Shown piece by piece: positions 25,726 to 36,602 of a DNA stretch of 64,000 bases. Source of the stretch: Henricia sp. BOLD:AAB3569 (taxonomy: Eukaryota > Echinodermata > Asteroidea > Spinulosida > Echinasteridae); the NCBI GenBank assembly GCA_037783545.1, contig JBBELK010000389.1, positions 1 through 64,000 of the forward strand. Reading direction: 5' to 3'. The notes beneath the pieces are model-generated. The model was not told the DNA's origin, ran no database searches, and saw nothing but the letters and a program-made list of their open reading frames with translations. The translations under genes were made by a program, and so were the position numbers. Positions within the stretch are counted from its first letter, which is position 1; every line of letters begins with the position of its first letter.

Positions 25726-28369
25726 TTGCGCACTTGTCCTAAAAAATTGACAGACTTTCGACGGGAAATGGCAGAGAAATTTCGGAGTTTAGGAAAAACT
25801 GGGTTGGAGCTTCCTGGCTGCTCCCGCAACCTGTTGCTGTCTGTACGCACCTCTTTGGTGTACTCCTGACTCGTGCGCATGCTCAGTCCTTCGGACTGTC
25901 GTTGACACGGCCCAGTTTGGGACGGGATTTTGCTCAAAGTGTGGTCCAAACGTCGGCAAATTTGGAGGTCGAAAAATTTTCCGACGAACTTCAAATTTTG
26001 CATTCTCCAAACACTCTATATTGCGCACTTGTCCTAAAAAATTGACAGACTTTCGACGGGAAATGGCAGAGAAATTTCGGAGTTTAGGAAAAACTGGGTT
26101 GGAGCTTCCTGGCTGCTCCCGCAACCTGTGGCTGTCTGTACGCATCTCTTTGGTGTACTCCTGACTCGTGCGAATGCTCAGTTCTTCGGACTGTCGTTGA
26201 CACGGCCCAGTTTGGGACGGGATTTTGCTCAAAGTGTGGTCCAAACGTCGGCAAATTTAGAGGTCCAAAAATTTTCCGACGAACTTCAAATTTTGCATGC
26301 TCCAAACACTCTATATTGCGCACTTGTCCTAAAAAATTGACAGACTTTCGCCGGGAAATGGCAGAGAAATTTCAGAGTTTAGGGAAAACTGGGTTGGAGC
26401 TTCCTGGCTGCTCCCGCAACCTGTGGCTGTCTGTACACACCTCTTTGGTGTACTTCTGACTCGTGCGCATGCTCAGTTCTTCGGACTGTCGTTGACACGG
26501 CCCAGTTTGGGACGGGATTTTGCTCAAAGTGTGGTCCAAACGTCGAAAAATTTTCCGACGAACTTCAAATGTTGCATGCTCCAAACACTCTATATTGCGC
26601 ACTTGTCCTAAAAAAATTGACAGACTTTCGCCTGGAAATGGCAGAGAAATTTTAGAGTTTAGGGAAAACTGGGTTGGAGCTTCCTGGCTGCTCCCGCAAC
26701 CTGTGGCTGTCTGTACGCACCTCTTTGGTGTACTCCTGACTCGTGCGCATGCTCAGTCCTTCGGACTGTCGTTGACACGGCCCAGTTTGGGACGGGATTT
26801 TGCTCAAAGTGTGGTCCAAGGGGGCAAATTTGGAGGTCGAAAAATGTTCCGACGAACTTCAAATTCTGCATGCTCCAAACACTCTATATTGCGCACTTGT
26901 CCTAAAACAATTGACAGACTTTCGCCGGGAAATGGCAGAGAAATTTTAGAGTTTAGGGAAAACTGGGTTGGACGGGATTTTGCTCAAAGTGTGGTCCAAA
27001 CGTCGGCAAATTTGGAGGTCGAAAAATTTTCCGACGAACTTCAAATTTTGCATGCTCCAAACACTCTATATTGCGCACTTGTCCTAAAAAATTGACAGAC
27101 TTTCGACGGGAAATGGCAGAGAAATTTCAGAGTTTAGGGAAAACTGGGTTGGAGCTTCCTGGCTGCTCCCGCAACCTGTGGCTGTCTGTACGCACCTCTT
27201 TGGTGTACTCCTGACTCGTGCGCATGCTCAGTTCTGCGGACTGTCGTTGACACGGCCCAGTTTGGGACGGGATTTTGCTCAAAGTGTGGTCCAAACGTCG
27301 GCAAATTTGGAGGTCGAAAAATTTTCCGACGAACTTCAAATTTTGCATGCTCCAAACACTCTATATTGCGCACTTGTCCTAAAAAATTGACAGACTTTCG
27401 CCGGGAAATGGCAGAGAAATTTCAGAGTTTAGGGAAAACTGGGTTGGAGCTTCCTGGCTGCTCCCGCAACCTGTTGCTGTCTGTACGCACCTCTTTGGTG
27501 TACTCCTGACTCGTGCGCATGCTCAGTCCTTCGGACTGTCGTTGACACGGCCCAGTTTGGGACGGGATTTTGCTCAAAGTGTGGTCCAAACGTCGGCAAA
27601 TTTGGAGGTCGAAAAATTTTCCGACGAACTTCAAATTTTGCATTCTCCAAACACTCTATATTGCGCACTTGTCCTAAAAAATTGACAGACTTTCGACGGG
27701 AAATGGCAGAGAAATTTCGGAGTTTAGGAAAAATTGGGTTGGAGCTTCCTGGCTGCTCCCGCAACCTGTGGCTGTCTGTACGCATCTCTTTGGTGTACTC
27801 CTGACTCGTGCGCATGCTCAGTTCTTCGGACTGTCGTTGACACGGCCCAGTTTGGGACGGGATTTTGCTCAAAGTGTGGTCCAAACGTCGGCAAATTTAG
27901 AGGTCCAAAAATTTTCCGACGAACTTCAAATTTTGCATGCTCCAAACACTCTATATTGCGCACTTGTCCTAAAAAATTGACAGACTTTCGCCGGGAAATG
28001 GCAGAGAAATTTCAGAGTTTAGGGAAAACTGGGTTGGAGCTTCCTGGCTGCTCCCGCAACCTGTGGCTGTCTGTACGCACCTCTTTGGTGTACTCCTGAC
28101 TCGTGCGCATGCTCAGTCCTTCGGACTGTCGTTGACACGGCCCAGTTTGGGACGGGATTTTGCTCAAAGTGTGGTCCAAACGTCGGCAAATTTGGAGGTC
28201 GAAAAATTTTCCGACGAACTTCAAATTTTGCATGCCCTAAACTCTCTATATTGCGCACTTGTCCTAAAAAATTGACAGACTTTCGACGGGAAATGGCCGA
28301 GAAATTTCAGAGTTTAGGGAAAACTGGGTTATGGCGTGTGGAACGTGGCAATATTCGATAATGCACAAA

Positions 28370-28470
28370 TATATGTGCGATGTTTGATATATATGTGCGA
28401 TGTTTTTTTCATATGTGCGATGTTTTTTTCATATGTGTGCGATGTTTTTTCATATGTATGCGATGTTAAA
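28370..28470. repeat. Short tandem repeat, about 20 bp
   Basis: Five imperfect copies of a motif close to atatgtgcgatgttttttc lie immediately beyond the satellite edge. Copies vary in the length of the T-run and in gtgcg versus gtgtgcg or gtatgcg. No coding potential is seen. Confidence 0.75.
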
Positions 28471-28478
28471 AATATATG

Positions 28479-29290
28479 TGCAATAATTTGACATTTCGAC
28501 ATATATGGTTGGATATTTCAATGTGTGGGGTCGCGGTGTTCGTTGAATATGGGCGTGATCTTTCATAGATTGGTTCCCGATCCCTATAGATTGGTTCGCT
28601 TATTGCGAAAGTGTGGAATATGTGGACGGGAACCAGTCTATTCTCCTGTGTTGAATATGTGGAATATATGGCGTGTGGAACGTTGCAATAATTTGACATA
28701 TATATGCAATGTTTTTTCATATGTATGCGATGTTAAATATAATTGTTTTTCCCGTATTAGGGCGACCGTTTTGGGTAGAGAGCTTACAGAGACCACTAAA
28801 TCTTCAAATTTGGCGGGAAAAAGATCATGAGTTGACACTATTTTCTCCTCAAAATCTCTATAAAAACATTTTTGGCAACCTAGAGGAAAATGGTGCGTGC
28901 CCTAATAAAAATGGTTACAAACCTAATAAAAATGGTTTTTGACCTAAAAAAGATGGTTTTTGAAGCACCTATCATTAGGGCGACCGGTAGCCGGTCGCCC
29001 TAATACGGCCGGTCGCCCTAATACGCCTTTTTTACCCACATCCGGTCGCCCTATTACGGGTTTAGTGCAATAATTTGACATATATATGCAATGTTAAAAA
29101 TATATGTGGGATATTTCGACATATATGTGGGATATTTCAATGTGTGGGGTCGCGGTGTTCGTGATATATGGGCGTGATCTTTCATAGATTGGTTCCCGAT
29201 CCCTATAGATTGGTTCGCTTATTGCGAAAGTGTGGAATATGTGGACGGGAACCAGTCTATTATCCTGTGTGGAATATGTGGACGGGAACC
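28479..29290. repeat. Dispersed direct repeat, about 215 bp, interrupted by a MITE
   Basis: The segment 28479-28690 (gcaataatttgacat, tgtggggtcgcggtg, gattggttcccgatc, gggaaccagtctatt) is repeated at about 29067-29290 with few changes. Between the copies lies a 310-bp inverted-repeat element (28751-29060). A short hairpin, gggaaccagtctag/tagactggttccc, closes the second copy at about 29285-29339. Confidence 0.75.
28751..29060. mobile_element. Candidate MITE, 310 bp, 18-bp terminal inverted repeats
   Basis: The left end cccgtattagggcgaccg (28751-28768) is the reverse complement, with one mismatch, of the right end cggtcgccctattacggg (29043-29060). Additional copies of ccggtcgccctaatacg are stacked near the right end at 28979-29025. 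The interior has no meaningful open frame. It resembles a non-autonomous DNA transposon; I cannot assign a superfamily, and no clear target duplication is visible. Confidence 0.6.
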
Positions 29291-29525
29291 AGTCTAGATC
29301 TTTCAATGTATGTGCGTAGACTGGTTCCCGCTCCACATATTCCACATACAACGACTGAATATGAGGAGTGGATTTGCGTGCGTGATATTTGGCACAAATA
29401 CAAAGAAAACCATGCAGCCCCAATAGGCCTGTACCAAAAATAAATCAGCCTGGCAGATTAAATGACAGGAACTAAAGTGCAATTTCACGCAGCAGTCTAT
29501 CAAGCTTGCAAACTTCGGTTACGTA

Positions 29526-30003
29526 ATTAGTCACAAAAATTAATTGCGAAGTTGTATCTAGTGCGCGAATTAAGCCGCCTTAATTAATTCTAGCTTAGAG
29601 AAATTATAAAATAAGAAAGGGTCTTAAAATCGATTTATTCAGACAAGTAGGCACTTTTTGTTACGTTTTTCAGCTGTAATATAAGAAATATTAATGTAGA
29701 ATCATCATCAATCAGCTTTATCGTCATAGCAATCGATTTAATTAGTCAAACAAATTAATTGCGAAGTTGTATCCAGTGCCGGAATCAAGCCGCCTTAATC
29801 TTAGAGAAATTGGGAAATAAGAAGGCGTCTTAAAACGCGATTTATTCAGACAAGAAGGCACTTTTAATTTAGATTTTTCAACTGAAGCATAAGAACAACT
29901 CATATAGAATCACAATCAACCAGCTTTATAGTCAAAGCCATCGATTTAATTAGTCAAACAAATTAATTGCAGAGTTGTATACAGTTCGCGAAGCCGCCTT
30001 AGA
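29526..30003. repeat. Tandem repeat, period 208-215 bp, two full copies plus a part
   Basis: The block starting attagtcacaaaaattaat (29526) recurs at 29741 and, truncated, at 29949. Shared landmarks are aattaattgcgaagttgtat, aagccgccttaat, gcgatttattcagacaag and aaccagctttat. The first two copies are perhaps 85 percent alike by eye. It is non-coding. Confidence 0.7.
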
Positions 30004-30314
30004 TATGTTTTGTGCACGCACATGCGTCGCTTGAGGGCGCTATTTGCACCTCCTTCAAAATGGCCGCGAAAATGTCGAAATGGCCTTACGAGCGCGAGCA
30101 AAAACAATGAACAACAAAGACAAGAGATGTTCGCCTGCTCGCGCCAAACTGAGGGGGCGCCGAAGCCAGTGGGCACGATCGATTTTGCTTGCATTAATAA
30201 ATTTCGTCATGAATCTTTGTCATGTTTGTGAACAACGTCGGCGCATCGGCTCCTGTGGCTGTGCAGCTTCGCCGCCGAGTGGCTATCGGTATACGCCTAT
30301 AGTTAGGTAATGTT
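30004..30314. other. Unassigned interval
   Basis: This is a slightly more GC-rich stretch with short overlapping frames on both strands and no recognisable domain. It carries aaaatggccgcgaaaatg and other CpG-bearing words. I see no convincing gene, splice pair or repeat here. Confidence 0.4.
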
Positions 30315-30703
30315 TAGCCCTAGGGGCTGTGAATTGCTCGCCTTTCAAATCTGACTTATTGAGTCGCTAATGCTATATCACAGCCCTAATTGACATGATT
30401 GAGGGGGACAATCATTGAGGAATGTACGACAATACTAAGTCTGAAACTGCTCAAATCTGACAAAGTTCTACTAAAAATATCGTCCGAAGCACATCAGACC
30501 GATCGAGCACTTTCACATACACCATTGTAATCCTGAGAGTCTAGTGTTTCATAAAATAACAGTAACGCTTACGGAATCGTCAATTTGGCCATCTACGATG
30601 TCTGAAAACATTGGACAAATTTCGGACAATGTTCTGAGCCGCATTCCCTGGGTGACGCCATCTTAGCTGATATGCTGGACGCGTGGTGGCGCTTCTCGGT
30701 CAA

Positions 30704-30889
30704 GGAGCCCGGCTGTGCAATATAATATGCATAATTCATATTGACGTCCGTGTGTTTATTCCAGCTGGCAAGTACGTCACTCACACAGTTCGATAACTAG
30801 CTGCACTGCGCGCGTGACGTACTTGCCAGCTGGGATAAACACACGGACGTCAATATGAATTATGCATATTGCACAGTTAACCGGGCTCC
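30704..30889. mobile_element. Nested hairpin element inside the foldback element
   Basis: Arms 30704-30780 (gagcccggctgtgcaata to agtacgtcac) and 30814-30889 (gtgacgtacttgccagctgg to accgggctcc) are close reverse complements around a 33-base spacer. The left arm has a small insertion near 30721. This is probably an independent MITE inserted into the larger element. Confidence 0.7.
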
Positions 30890-30925
30890 ACACTTTAGCT
30901 CAGGTTACCACACTTTAGCTCATCA

Positions 30926-31107
30926 CCCCCGCACACGTGAGATTTTGGCCACGCGAGGCAAAAAATATCAAACATGTTAAATTTTTTGCTCACAGCCTCG
31001 CGAGGCAAAAAACGCAGCAAAATAGCCACCGCACACGAGAGCCAAGTGCTGAGCAAACGACCACGAATTACCGTTTGCTCAGCAAACGACCTCACGTGTG
31101 CGGCGGG
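30926..31107. mobile_element. Second nested short inverted-repeat element
   Basis: The left end cccgcacacgtgag (30928-30941) matches the right end ctcacgtgtgcggcggg (31091-31107) in inverse orientation. The interior has further dyads, such as cctcgcgagg and repeated gctcagcaaacgac. A CACGTG-containing word marks both ends. This is a plausible small MITE, less certain than its neighbour. Confidence 0.5.
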
Positions 31108-31388
31108 CTTAAGCGTTACTGTTATTTTATGAAACACTAGACTCTCAGGATTACAATGGTGTATGTGAAAGTGCTAGGTCTGATGTGCTTCGGACGATAT
31201 TTTTAGTAGAACTTTGTCAGATTTGAGCAGTTTCAGACTTAGTATTGTCGTACATCCCTCAATTAGGGCTGTGAATTAGCGACTCAATAAGTCAGATTTG
31301 AAAAGCGAGCAATTCACAGCCCTAATTTTAGGGCTAGGTAATGTTATGCACCTTGTACTGATACTGTATAGGGCCTACCTATACAAAG

Positions 31389-34310
31389 ATGGCGCCCAGT
31401 AAACAGGCCTTGTGTTTGGCTCTGTCATTTATCATAATTTTTGCTGTAACCAGCCCTGGAAGCTGCATGAATGTGCTACCATCAGAGAGGATTTGTCATG
31501 CTGATTCACCTAGACAACTTTCATCAGGCATTTCTCTCCAGAAAATGAGAACTTTGACAACTTTCCTGGCAGTTTTTCAGCAGTTTCAGACAACTCTTCA
31601 ACCATGCTGTGTGAGTTCCTACACGCCTGAGCGATTCCATGGACACCATGATGCAGCCTATTGTGTACCAATCAACTGCCATTGTTATCACCATGCACCA
31701 GAATGCAGCTTTCCTCACTGTGCTTTTTCAATATGGCTGCCTAGCAAATCCTGTCAACAAACACAAAGAGCTAGTAAGTTTGGCCATGCCCCAGTCGGAT
31801 ATTATTCAAACTCAGTAGCAACCTTCAACCTTATGCTGTCTGGAGATATTGAAAGAAACCCTGGGCCCACTAAAGATCCCTGTGCTAAGTGTAGTAAGCC
31901 AGTAAAAACCAACCAAAGATCCCTTCTGTGTGATGTCTGCTTGAACTATTGGCACCAGAAATGCATCCCTGACTTAACCATCACTTACTACAATCGGCTT
32001 ATCAACAGTTCTATTGACTGGTTTTGCCCTCCCTGCACTGCAAACTGTCTGCCCTTTTCAGCATGCTGTGATGCCTCGTTCCAAGAGCTTTTCAATGAAC
32101 CTGCAACTGTACCGGTAACTACAGACCCCCCTACCACTGACTTGCCACCCAGCCGTCCATCCAAAAACACAATCTCTTGCCTGCTATTCAATGCTCGCAG
32201 CATTTGCAATAAGCAACAGGATCTTCAAGCATTTCTGCAACTTCACCCCTTTGACGCTGTATTTATCACAGAGACTTGGATGTCAGCCGACAGTATTGAC
32301 ATTCTGTCGAGTCTGCCGAACTACATAACCATTCGCCGTGATCGCAACAACCGCGGTGGTGGTGTCATGGCCATCATCAAGGACTCACTGTTGCCAGTTC
32401 AACTAGACGACACCTACCCTAATGACATCGAGCTAACATGGATAAGCCTCACCGTAAAGCACTCAAAATGGCTGTTCGGTGTTGTCTATCGTCCACCAAA
32501 TTCAGATGCAACTTTTATAGATAAACTACAAGAGGCCTGTGACAAAATCCAGCTAGACTTTCCAGAATATGAAGGAGTCACCATTGTTGGTGATTTTAAC
32601 ATTAACTGGAATGCAGACTCTACGTTATTTACCCAACTAAGCGAAATCGCCGATTCTGTTGGTGTTCATCAACTGGTCAAGGATGTGACACGTCCATCAA
32701 ACAACATCTCCTCTACTGGTTCGACTATTGATCTAGTCTTCACTAACAGGCCTGAGAAGTTCAACTCTGTAGAAACTGTAGCCAACCCGGTCAGCAGCGA
32801 TCATCATGCAGTGCACTTCTTCATTTCTGGCATCAAATCTCCACCACAACCAAACAACATCCGCGCTTACTTACAATACAAAAGAGCTGACTACAAGCAT
32901 ATGGAGACTCTATTACACTTAGCGCCCTGGTCGGCATTTCTAGATGATAGTAACCCAGATGCATCGTGGGAAGGCTTCTTGGACATTTTGGATGCAACGA
33001 TTCGGGACTGCATACCAAGAAAACAAAGTCGTCGAAAAAAGTCCCCCTGGATCACAGTTGAGCTCAAACAGCTCATTCGTCATAAACATAAGCTCTTCTC
33101 CAAAGCCAAGTCATCCGGTTCCAGTGACGCCTGGCAAGAGTTTAAACATGTACGAAATAAGGTAAAAAATGCTTCAAAATCGGCTTACTGGAAATACGTC
33201 GGTAAGCTTTTTACGACACCTGACAACAAACGAAGTTTCTGGCGTTTTGTTCAAGAACAGAAAAAATCTCAGTGCCCAGCATCTTTCCAGACAGAACGAA
33301 AACTCCTCCATAAACCTGCTGACATCTGCCAGGCTTTCAACGACCACTTCACCTCAATCCATTCTCCACCAGCTCTGCCCTCAGAAACCCCACCCCCTTG
33401 CTCACTCCCAATCCCGGAAATTCCTCCAGTTAGAATCAGTCTTGGATGGCTCCAGAAAACCCTACTGACCCTAACTCCGCACAAGGCACCTGGCCCAGAT
33501 GGCATATCACCGACATTACTCCGTGCTACAGCCTGCTCCTTGGCTCCACCTCTGCTACGAGTAATGAACTGCTCTCTCGCTAATGGTACTCTACCAACAG
33601 ACTGGAAACTTTCCCAGATCACACCAGTTTTTAAGTCAGGAAAACGCTGTGACATCACTAATTATCGCCCAGTGGCCTTAACAGCAGTCATTTGTAAAGT
33701 TTTGGAAAGGGCCGTGGCTGATAACATCAACGAACACATGTCATCCCTCTGCCTCAACAACCCAAAACAACATGGCTTCACCTCACGCAAGTCCTGCGTC
33801 ACGCAGCTAACAAATGCTATTCACAACTGGGCCAGCATTTTAGACACACCACATCCACCCCGCATTGACGTGATCTTTCTGGATTTCAGCAAGGCATTTG
33901 ATGTAATGCCTCATCACATCCTCCTTGACAAATTGGCTCGTTTATACAATATTCGTGGGCAGAACTGGGCATGGCTGAAGTCATTTTTACTGGACAGAAA
34001 GCAACGGGTTATGTACAAGGGATCCTTTTCTGACTGGGCCCCTGTCACTTCCGGAGTTCCCCAGGGCAGTGTTCTTGGGCCTCTGCTCTTCAACATCTTC
34101 ATCAATGATATATCCAACAACCTGGCCACAAATTCCTTGCTGTTTGCCGATGATGCAGTCATCTATCAACCCATCAATTCACCCAACGACGAGCAAGCCC
34201 TTCAGTCGTCTCTGACCCAGCTGGAAACATGGACTCAAACGAATGCAATGAAGCTGAACACTCGCAAAACCAAAGTTCTACACATGACACGCTCCAAGAA
34301 ACCAGCACCA

Positions 34311-34313
<3 letters not shown>
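31389..34313 (+). pseudogene. CR1-like polyprotein, 5' part: signal-like N-terminus, 2A, PHD finger, APE endonuclease, reverse transcriptase
   Basis: About 975 residues. The start ATG at 31389 has good context (caaagATGG). Residues 8-20 form a hydrophobic signal-peptide-like segment, followed by a Cys/His-rich stretch (about 92-111). A 2A-like motif lies at 151-160. A C4HC3 PHD-type zinc finger covers 165-216 (C165, C168, C181, C184, H189, C192, C213, C216). The APE-type endonuclease covers about 261-478: N268, E295 in ITETW, VYRPP at 366-370, GDFN at 401-404, STIDL at 445-449 and SDHH at 470-473. The reverse transcriptase follows, with GPDGIS at 702-707, LDFSKAFD at 831-838, SGVPQGSVLGP at 888-898 and catalytic FADD at 919-922. 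The frame then runs into a TA microsatellite and picks up a spurious Ile-Tyr tail. The product would nick target DNA and copy element RNA; here it lacks its thumb and C-terminus. Confidence 0.93.
31839..31868 (+). other. 2A-like ribosome-skipping motif (SGDIERNPGP)
   Basis: Residues 151-160 match the 2A consensus DxExNPGP, preceded by the expected leucine-rich context (FNLML). Known 2A sequences make the ribosome skip the last Gly-Pro bond, so a separate peptide of about 159 residues would be released upstream of the PHD/endonuclease/RT protein. 2A-like sequences in this N-terminal position are known from APE-type non-LTR elements of marine invertebrates. Activity in this copy is inferred. 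Confidence 0.88.

Positions 34314-34363
<50 letters not shown>
34312..34363. repeat. (TA)n microsatellite, about 50 bp
   Basis: An uninterrupted TA run sits exactly at the junction between the interrupted CR1-like frame and the 3' end of the opposite-strand element. It is best read as the 3' tail of the inserted element, which reads taaataaatgga followed by alternating AT on the minus strand. It gives the host frame a meaningless Ile-Tyr tail. Confidence 0.9.
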
Positions 34364-34365
<2 letters not shown>

Positions 34366-34759
34366 CATTTATTTACCCAGGGTGTGCCCAAACAGTTTAC
34401 AAAAACTGGTTTCCATTGGGGCCCTGCAAACACACATAGAACAAATATACTAAATTGAACAACTTCATAATTACTAACAAACTGGAATAAGATACATTTG
34501 TACAACAACTACAACATCAAAAACTAATGGTTACAGAAGAACAACATCACAAGTAATTATTATACATGCATGTGACACTAAAATTTACGCTAATTACGGG
34601 AAGGGCGAAAAACCCGCAAAAACTCTTTTTAAGAGAAAACAAAATTTAAAAAATGGGAAAATTCCCCTCCGGCTCCAAAATTAAAGTTTGATTTTATGGC
34701 AACCAAGTCATACGACTCCGTAAATTAGCATTTCTCACTTGAAGTTGATCATGTGAATA

Positions 34760-36005
34760 TTATGTGTATGTTTGGCGAAGTGCCGATTTGAATGAGCTCA
34801 AAGAAGACATAGTTCTAAGGTGAGCACTGAGGCTGTTCCAAATTGCGGCGCCAGTTACAGCAAAACTCGAGGCGTAAGACCCCTTTCGTGCAAAGGGAAT
34901 TTTCAGTGTCTTTTCGGCAGATTGACGAGTTTCTCGAGTTTGTACGTAAGGTGTAAATAGACTTGCCATATACTGCGGGGCCAAGGAATTGATGCTTTTA
35001 AAGACGAATATAGCTTTCTTGTATTTAACTCTCTCTGGATAGGCAAGCCAGTCGAGCTTTTTAAACATGTCAGCTGATGACGTTAGGAAATCGCATTTCA
35101 GTATTATTCTGGCTGCACGTTTGAGGCATTTGTTCAAGACATTGTTATGAGATGCGTAACGGTCACCCCATACTGTGCAACAATAATCTAGACTAGGCAT
35201 GACTAAGCTTAACATAAGGGTGTTCATGTGCTGTTGAGTTACACAGTCGCGAATTCTTTTTAACATAGCTAATTTCGAGAAAACTGTTTTCTTTACATAT
35301 TCGACATGTTGGTTCCAACTTAAGGTTTCGTCAATAATAACACCCAAGCATTTAAACGATTTAACGTTATGCACTTGATCATTATTAATGTGTACTCTGA
35401 GCTCATGCGCGCTTATCTTTTTCTTTGAGCCAATTAGCATACATTTTGTTTTACTGGCATTAATTTTGATTTTATTTTTAACGGACCACAGATGAATCAT
35501 GTTTAATGACTTGTTAAGGCTAGTTTCAATTTCGACAATGCTTTCGGAACTGCAAGTTAGTGTGGAGTCATCGGCATACATATATAGCTTATCGGATACA
35601 TAAAGAGGCAGGTCATATGTATATACAAGAAACAATAATGGGCCCAGAATTGATCCTTGTGGTACACCGACACTTATAGGCAAGGATTTTGATATATGTT
35701 TACTAATATTAACGGTTTGACTGCGATCACTGAGATAGGACTTAAACCAGTTTATTACTGAAATCGACATGTTCAGCTTTTCTAATTTTTCTAAAAGAAT
35801 TTTATGGTCAACGCAGTCAAATGCCTTACTGAAATCTAGGAAAACTGTTCCGGTCATTCTCCCGTGATCCATAGCTTGAAGACACTCGTTTGTTAAATCG
35901 TTTAGTGTACTTTCTGTCGAGTGCAAAGGCCGAAATCCAGATTGACAGACAGGAATGAAATTATTTTCATCAAGGTACGAGTACATGTTCGAGTGTAACT
36001 GAAGC
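34760..36005 (-). pseudogene. Reverse transcriptase, C-terminal fragment of the nested element
   Basis: The open frame extends to 36034; its first ten residues come from a shifted frame, so homology starts near LQLHSNMYSYLDENN. Numbering the frame from 36034, LDFSKAFD lies at 66-73, SVGVPQGSILGP at 121-132, and the catalytic box YADD at 163-166. The thumb region follows (KINASKTKCMLIG, FKCLGVIIDETLSW) and then the conserved C-terminal tail with TGAAIWNSL. The stop is at 34760. Upstream the frame is lost at a deletion and frameshift near 36000, so the protein cannot be intact. The family is L2/CR1-like; a finer clade would need a tree. Confidence 0.88.
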
Positions 36006-36602
36006 ATGTTTCCATGCCTTGGGATACTGTTCATTTATTATGGAGAGGTTAAATATATGCGTTAAAGACTTAGTAATAAAAGGTGCAGCCATTTTAATCA
36101 TATTAACGCTAATACCATCTGGGCCTGTTGCTTTCCCAACCGACAAAGATGCAATTTGCTTTTTGACAAACTCTTCTGGGATACTAGGGAGAGAACAATG
36201 TTCGTAATCTGGTGAAGAAACAAGAGAATGGTCGTGAGAATCATCGGCCTCATTTGAACTTGTGTGATTCTCAGCGGCCATACGTACACCAATTGTTGAA
36301 AAATATTCATTGAAATTATTTGCGATGTCGGTAGGGTCATCAACATATTCTCCGTTTGAGGAGATGATTGAACTCGGGACACATTTTTGTTTATTGGGAA
36401 GGACTTCTTTAAGTTTCTTCCACAAGAGTGATGAGTTATCCTTATTTTCCTCAATTGCCGAAGTGAAATATTCGCTTTTCTTTTGTCTAACTTTGTTAGT
36501 AACATAATTTCTTAACTTTTTGTACATATCCCAATTTTTCGATGAGCGCGACTTTTTAGCTACACTATGTGCACGATCTCGTTGGCGCATTAGTTGGAGC
36601 AA
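36006..36602 (-). pseudogene. Linker and fingers fragment of the nested element's reverse transcriptase
   Basis: The minus-strand frame contains the usual region before the RT: a basic linker (NYVTNKVRQKKSEYF), LWKKLKEVLP, FNEYFSTIG and GKATGPDGIS, reaching PKAWKHA near 36005. The next expected block, containing the conserved NYRPIS-type motif of RT domain 2, is absent; sequence jumps in another frame to SYLDENN. That implies an internal deletion of roughly a hundred bases plus a frameshift. The frame is open at its 5' edge, and no endonuclease residues are present, so the element is truncated just upstream. Confidence 0.8.

Larger units (their letters stand above)
16660..28330. repeat. Satellite subfamily B, 295-296-bp tandem monomer
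   Basis: About 39 copies of a monomer homologous to subfamily A but diverged at many positions: cgcaacctgtggctgtc instead of gcgcaaaccgtggctg, gacacggcccagtttggg instead of aacgcaccgcagtttgg, and catgctccaaacactc instead of catgccctaaactctc. Length is mostly 295-296, so the reading frame shifts each unit and no long open frame forms, unlike subfamily A. Copies with internal deletions occur (for example ttggacgggattttgctt near 20869). The array ends abruptly at about 28330, where aaactgggtt is followed by unrelated sequence. Confidence 0.93.
30315..31334. mobile_element. Composite foldback element, about 1.02 kb, with candidate 11-bp target duplication
   Basis: Long terminal inverted repeats of roughly 230 bases flank the element. 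The left arm, from about 30317 (ggctgtgaattgctcgc, ctgacttattgagtcgctaa, tttcacatacaccattg) to about 30571, is the reverse complement of about 31107-31334. The 11-base sequence taggtaatgtt stands just outside both ends (30304-30314 and 31335-31345), a good candidate target-site duplication. The interior contains two smaller hairpin elements, annotated separately, so the element is a nest of inverted repeats. It has no transposase and is presumably non-autonomous. Confidence 0.75.

Noticed and set aside
1..28330. CENP-B box in the satellite
   Set aside because: No match to the core nTTCGnnnnAnnCGGGn pattern was found on reading both monomer types.
34314..34439. Ile-Tyr-rich C-terminus of the CR1-like protein
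   Set aside because: The frame simply reads through the TA tail of the nested element; the true continuation is at 36605.
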